From assembly GCA_031257695.1 (NCBI GenBank), contig JAIROB010000253.1, forward strand, positions 1 to 8,015: a stretch of DNA of 8,015 bases. The letters are read 5' to 3'. The position numbers and the translations under genes are program-made. Numbering within the stretch: position 1 is the first letter of the stretch; every line of letters begins with the position of its first letter. The DNA comes from Treponema sp. (GTDB lineage: Bacteria > Spirochaetota > Spirochaetia > Treponematales > Breznakiellaceae). A model generated the notes under the pieces. That model saw only the letters and a program-made list of their open reading frames with translations. It did not search any database and was not told where the DNA came from. Positions 5,760 through 8,015 of this stretch are shown here, piece by piece.

Positions 5760-5905
5760 TAAATTGATGATACGGTATTTAGACAGCGTTTAACATCCTT
5801 GATCTTTCAATCAGTCTAAAGTTCGTGTAGCAGCAATGTAAAACAACAACCGTATTGTCTTTGCCTCCCGGGTTTCTTCACCTCCTTTTCCCGGGAGGTT
5901 TTTTT
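5760..5905 (+). ncRNA. Candidate small RNA, about 146 nt, with its own terminator
   Basis: No coding capacity is evident, yet the stretch is framed by a consensus -10 box (5748-5753) and an intrinsic terminator (5864-5905). Between them, gatgatacggt (5766-5776) can pair with accgtattgtc (5849-5859) over 11 pairs including two GU. This closes a domain containing tttagac (5778-5784) / gtctaaa (5814-5820) with a small inner hairpin (ttga 5799-5802 / tcaa 5807-5810), and leaves ~28 mostly unpaired bases (5821-5848). The terminator loop carries TCACCTCCTTT. The downstream gene has its own strong promoter, so this is unlikely to be just its leader. The exact 5' end and existence of the transcript are inferred. 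It does not fit 6S RNA: the loop is very asymmetric. Confidence 0.42.
5864..5905 (+). terminator. Rho-independent terminator with large C/U-rich loop
   Basis: cctcccggg (5864-5872) and cccgggagg (5890-5898) form a perfect 9-bp GC-rich stem followed by seven T (5899-5905). The 17-base loop (5873-5889) is pyrimidine-rich and contains the anti-Shine-Dalgarno-like CACCTCCTTT. Terminator loops are usually short, so a 17-base loop with this sequence is unusual. Confidence 0.88.
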
Positions 5906-5913
5906 ATAACAAT

Positions 5914-5940
5914 TATGACAGTTTAGCATAATGTGTCATA
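5914..5940. promoter_or_regulatory. TATGACA-N13-TGTCATA inverted repeat abutting the -35 (candidate operator)
   Basis: tatgaca (5914-5920) and tgtcata (5934-5940) are perfect 7-bp reverse complements with centres 20 bases apart (two helical turns), ending directly against the TTGACA at 5941. A third TGACA (5942-5946) lies within the -35 itself. The placement fits an activator or repressor site for the acyl-CoA synthetase gene; the cognate regulator cannot be named. Confidence 0.42.
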
Positions 5941-5969
5941 TTGACATTTCATAACAAAGCGCGTATAGT
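5941..5969 (+). promoter_or_regulatory. Near-consensus sigma-70 promoter of the acyl-CoA synthetase gene
   Basis: TTGACA (5941-5946, 6/6), 17-base spacer, TATAGT (5964-5969, 5/6). Expected start near 5976, only about 13 bases before the ATG. The GGGAG ribosome-binding motif (5975-5979) would then lie at the very 5' end of the mRNA. Confidence 0.75.
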
Positions 5970-5988
5970 GCCCTGGGAGTAATGATTT

Positions 5989-7899
5989 ATGGAACAAACC
6001 CTGCCGCTTATGCTCCGGGAACGGGCCCGGACCATGCCAACCGTTGTCGCCCAGTATGCCAAGGATGCGGAGGGACAGTTCCGGCCCAGGACCTATCAGC
6101 GGTTTTATGAAGAAATACGCTATACAGCGTCGGGGCTGCTGGATTTAGGGGTAAAGCGGGGAGACCATATCGGCCTGATTTCCGACAACCGCCAGGAATG
6201 GATGGTCGCCGATTTCGCCATACTTGCCCTGGGCGCCGCGGACGTGCCCCGGGGCTGCGATTCCACGGAGCAGGAACTTTCCTATATCCTGGACTTTACC
6301 GAATGCGCCCTCTGCATTGTGGAAAACCAAAAGCAGATCGCCAGGATCCTCGCGCTCCGCCCGAACCTGCCCCTGCTTAAAACCCTGGTGGTCTATGACG
6401 CTGTGGAGGAGCCTGTCCTGCAAGCGGCGGCGGACGCCGGGATCCGCATTGTGGGGTTTGGCGAAACCATGGAGCTGGGGAAACGCCGCCATTCCCAAAA
6501 CCCCGCGGAGGTGGAAGCGGAACTGGAGAAGGGCAGCGGGGAGGATCTGGCCACCATCATCTTTACCTCCGGCACCACCGGGGAGCCCAAGGGGGTAATG
6601 CTGAGCCACCGTAACTTCCTCGCCCAACTGCCCTCCTGGCGCCTGGTGTTTGACGTAAAGGCCGGGGATATTTGGCTTTCGGTGCTGCCGGTATGGCACG
6701 TGTTTGAGCGGTGCATCGAATACATCATTTTTTATTTCAGCAGCAGCATCGCCTACTCAAAACCGGTTTCTTCGGTACTGCTTTCGGATTTCCAGAGCAT
6801 CCGCCCCCATTGGATGGTCAGCGTTCCCCGGGTGTGGGAGTCCATCATGGATTGGTCGAACCGTCATGTGAAGCAGCAGGGGTGGGCGTTTAAAAAGGGC
6901 TTTGAATTTTTTATGACCATCGGGATCCTGTACAATTATTTCCGGGATCTTACCACAGGGCGGCTCCCCAATTTTCACGGAAGGGTCCGGCTTTTCGACT
7001 TTCTCATGGGATGCGTCCCCCTGGCCCTGCTCAGCCCCGTCCAATGCCTTACCTGGCTGATCGTGTTCAGGCCTATCAGGAAACGCCTGGGGGGACGCTT
7101 CAAGGCGGGGATTTCCGGCGGGGGAAGCCTGCCCCTCAAGGTGGACCTGTTTTTCAACGCCATCGGAATACGCCTGCAGGAGGCTTACGGCCTGACCGAA
7201 GCGGCGCCCCTGGTCTCCGCCCGCCGGCACAGGGCTCCCCGGCGGACCACCGTGGGACAGCTTCTGTTGAACACCGAGGCGCGGGTACTGGACGATAAGG
7301 GCGCCCCGCTGCCGCCGGGCCACAACGGCCATCTATTGGTAAGGGGCGAACAGGTGATGATGGGCTATTACCGGAAGCCGGAGCTTACCGCCAAGACGCT
7401 TTCCGCGGAGGGCTGGCTTGAAACCGGCGACATCGCCATGCTGACCCGCGACAGGGAGATACGGATCACCGGCCGGGCCAAGGACACCATCGTGCTCCTG
7501 GGGGGCGAGAACGTGGAGCCGGTTCCCATTGAGTTGAAGATTCGGGAGAGTCCCTGGGTTTCCCATTGCATGGTGGCGGGCCAGGATCAAAAGTACCTGG
7601 CCGCGCTCATCGTCCCCGTTCAGGACGCGCTCATGGAATTTGCCAATGAGAACAATATTCCCATTGTGGATTACGATTCCCTGCTCCAACAGCCGGAGAT
7701 CAACGAGCTCATAGCCGACGAAGTGTCCCGCCTGGTAAGCGCCCAGGCGGGGTTCAAGATCCATGAGCGGGTCTTTAAGATCAAACTCATCCCCAAACCC
7801 TTTGAGGCGGGGGACGAATTGACCGCCAAGATGGAACTCCAGCGTTCAAGAATTACCGCCAAGTACGGCAGGGAACTGGGGAATCTGTTTAAGGACTGA
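5989..7899 (+). CDS. Long-chain fatty-acid--CoA ligase (AMP-forming), FAA1-type
   Basis: 636 aa, normal for the COG1022 long-chain acyl-CoA synthetases. Reaction: fatty acid + ATP + CoA to acyl-CoA + AMP + PPi, at the cytoplasmic membrane face. ANL-superfamily motifs appear in order: P-loop IFTSGTTGEPKGVMLSH (191-207); VLPVWHVFER (232-241); AGISGGGSLP (373-382); EAYGLTE (398-404); GWLETGD (475-481, Asp binding the ribose); ITGRAKD (493-499) with GGENVEP at the domain hinge; and the C-terminal catalytic-Lys region DELTAKMELQR (Lys614). All key residues are present, so it should be active. Residues ~300-365 contain the hydrophobic insert typical of this subgroup. Start is set by GGGAG 9 bases upstream. 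It is transcribed alone and may supply acyl-CoA for phospholipid synthesis or scavenged fatty acids. Substrate chain length is inferred from family. Confidence 0.95.
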   Translation: MEQTLPLMLRERARTMPTVVAQYAKDAEGQFRPRTYQRFYEEIRYTASGLLDLGVKRGDHIGLISDNRQEWMVADFAILALGAADVPRGCDSTEQELSYILDFTECALCIVENQKQIARILALRPNLPLLKTLVVYDAVEEPVLQAAADAGIRIVGFGETMELGKRRHSQNPAEVEAELEKGSGEDLATIIFTSGTTGEPKGVMLSHRNFLAQLPSWRLVFDVKAGDIWLSVLPVWHVFERCIEYIIFYFSSSIAYSKPVSSVLLSDFQSIRPHWMVSVPRVWESIMDWSNRHVKQQGWAFKKGFEFFMTIGILYNYFRDLTTGRLPNFHGRVRLFDFLMGCVPLALLSPVQCLTWLIVFRPIRKRLGGRFKAGISGGGSLPLKVDLFFNAIGIRLQEAYGLTEAAPLVSARRHRAPRRTTVGQLLLNTEARVLDDKGAPLPPGHNGHLLVRGEQVMMGYYRKPELTAKTLSAEGWLETGDIAMLTRDREIRITGRAKDTIVLLGGENVEPVPIELKIRESPWVSHCMVAGQDQKYLAALIVPVQDALMEFANENNIPIVDYDSLLQQPEINELIADEVSRLVSAQAGFKIHERVFKIKLIPKPFEAGDELTAKMELQRSRITAKYGRELGNLFKD

Positions 7900-7935
7900 G
7901 CCTGTTCCAAAACCCTATGGTTTTTCCACAGGCTC
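7898..7935. repeat. Degenerate GCTGTTCCAAAA-type hairpin overlapping the acyl-CoA synthetase stop codon
   Basis: gagcctgt (7898-7905) pairs with acaggctc (7928-7935) and aaaacc (7909-7914) with ggtttt (7919-7924), separated by a 3x3 internal mismatch, with loop ctat. The left arm differs at one base from the arm of the full element (gaggctgttccaaaa). The stem begins on the second base of the TGA stop, so a repeat boundary coincides with the end of the reading frame. Confidence 0.6.
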
Positions 7936-7937
7936 TT

Positions 7938-7968
7938 GGAAAAAGCGGCCTAAAGCCCGCTTTTTTCC
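7938..7968 (+). terminator. Intrinsic terminator after the acyl-CoA synthetase gene
   Basis: aaaaagcgg (7940-7948) pairs with ccgcttttt (7957-7965) around cctaaagc, and the T-run spans 7961-7966. The A-tract on the left and T-tract on the right make it potentially bidirectional. Confidence 0.75.
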
Positions 7969-7982
7969 GCACATCTAAGGTT

Positions 7983-8014
7983 GCTGTTCCAAAACTGAAG
8001 TTTTGGAACAGCCT
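7983..8014. repeat. GCTGTTCCAAAA inverted-repeat element, copy 2
   Basis: gctgttccaaaac (7983-7995) and gttttggaacagc (8000-8012) form a perfect 13-bp stem with loop tgaa. It is identical to 1469-1500 except for one base over 32. It lies in the spacer after the acyl-CoA synthetase terminator at the edge of the window. Confidence 0.8.
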
Positions 8015-8015
8015 C

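Noticed and set aside
5760..5905. 6S RNA or tmRNA
   Set aside because: No symmetric long rod with a central bubble as in 6S, and no tRNA-like end or resume frame as in tmRNA.
6145..7332. Several - strand frames opposite the acyl-CoA synthetase gene
   Set aside because: All are antisense to a gene with complete catalytic motifs; they lack domain patterns and recognisable starts.
1467..8014. CRISPR array or insertion sequence
   Set aside because: The repeats are 6.5 kb apart with ordinary genes between and no regular spacers; no transposase or cas gene is present in the window.

Overview
The window looks like chromosomal DNA from a GC-rich spirochaete, most likely a treponeme of the termite-gut / free-living Treponematales type. 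This is inferred from the gene mix (an MCP ending in VSRFKVE, a PilZ protein with a receiver-like front half, envelope proteins with Pro-rich linkers, a large FAA1-type acyl-CoA synthetase) and from protein style; no rRNA or other decisive marker is present. No phage, plasmid, transposase or CRISPR genes are seen. The protein-coding part is ordinary housekeeping, envelope and signalling content. The unusual material is between the genes.

Layout: (1) 1-558, the 3' end of a methyl-accepting chemotaxis protein gene on the + strand. It converges on (2) a PilZ-domain protein on the - strand (645-1427); the spacer between them holds two hairpins, one of which includes the PilZ stop codon. (3) A divergent spacer (1428-1545) has a candidate promoter on each strand and a GCTGTTCCAAAA inverted-repeat element between them. 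(4) An RlmL/YpsC-type THUMP RNA methyltransferase (1546-2733) is followed 64 nt later by a TetR-family regulator (2798-3391), probably in one transcript. (5) A strong promoter with an overlapping inverted repeat precedes a secreted protein with a predicted C-terminal outer-membrane barrel (3534-4631). (6) A perfect 18-bp hairpin and a structured leader precede an RlpA-like DPBB + Pro-rich + SPOR protein (4798-5571), which ends in a classical terminator. (7) 5617-5988 has no protein gene. It contains a candidate small RNA (about 5760-5905) whose terminator loop carries an 11-nt copy of the 16S rRNA 3' tail (anti-Shine-Dalgarno), then an inverted repeat abutting a near-consensus sigma-70 promoter. 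(8) That promoter drives a long-chain acyl-CoA synthetase (5989-7899), followed by a degenerate hairpin, a terminator and a second full copy of the GCTGTTCCAAAA element at the window edge.

How the genes relate: the MCP and the PilZ protein both belong to motility/second-messenger signalling but are convergent, so they are not one operon. The two middle genes (outer-membrane barrel protein, SPOR/RlpA-like protein) are both exported and share Pro-rich linkers, suggesting a common envelope role. The acyl-CoA synthetase is separately promoted and feeds lipid metabolism. The TetR regulator has no evident ligand; inverted repeats upstream of the barrel gene and of the acyl-CoA synthetase gene are possible but unproven targets for it or another regulator.

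The most worthwhile leads are the putative anti-SD small RNA, the family of long hairpins at gene boundaries (two of which overlap stop codons), and the RlpA-like protein that lacks the usual catalytic positions.
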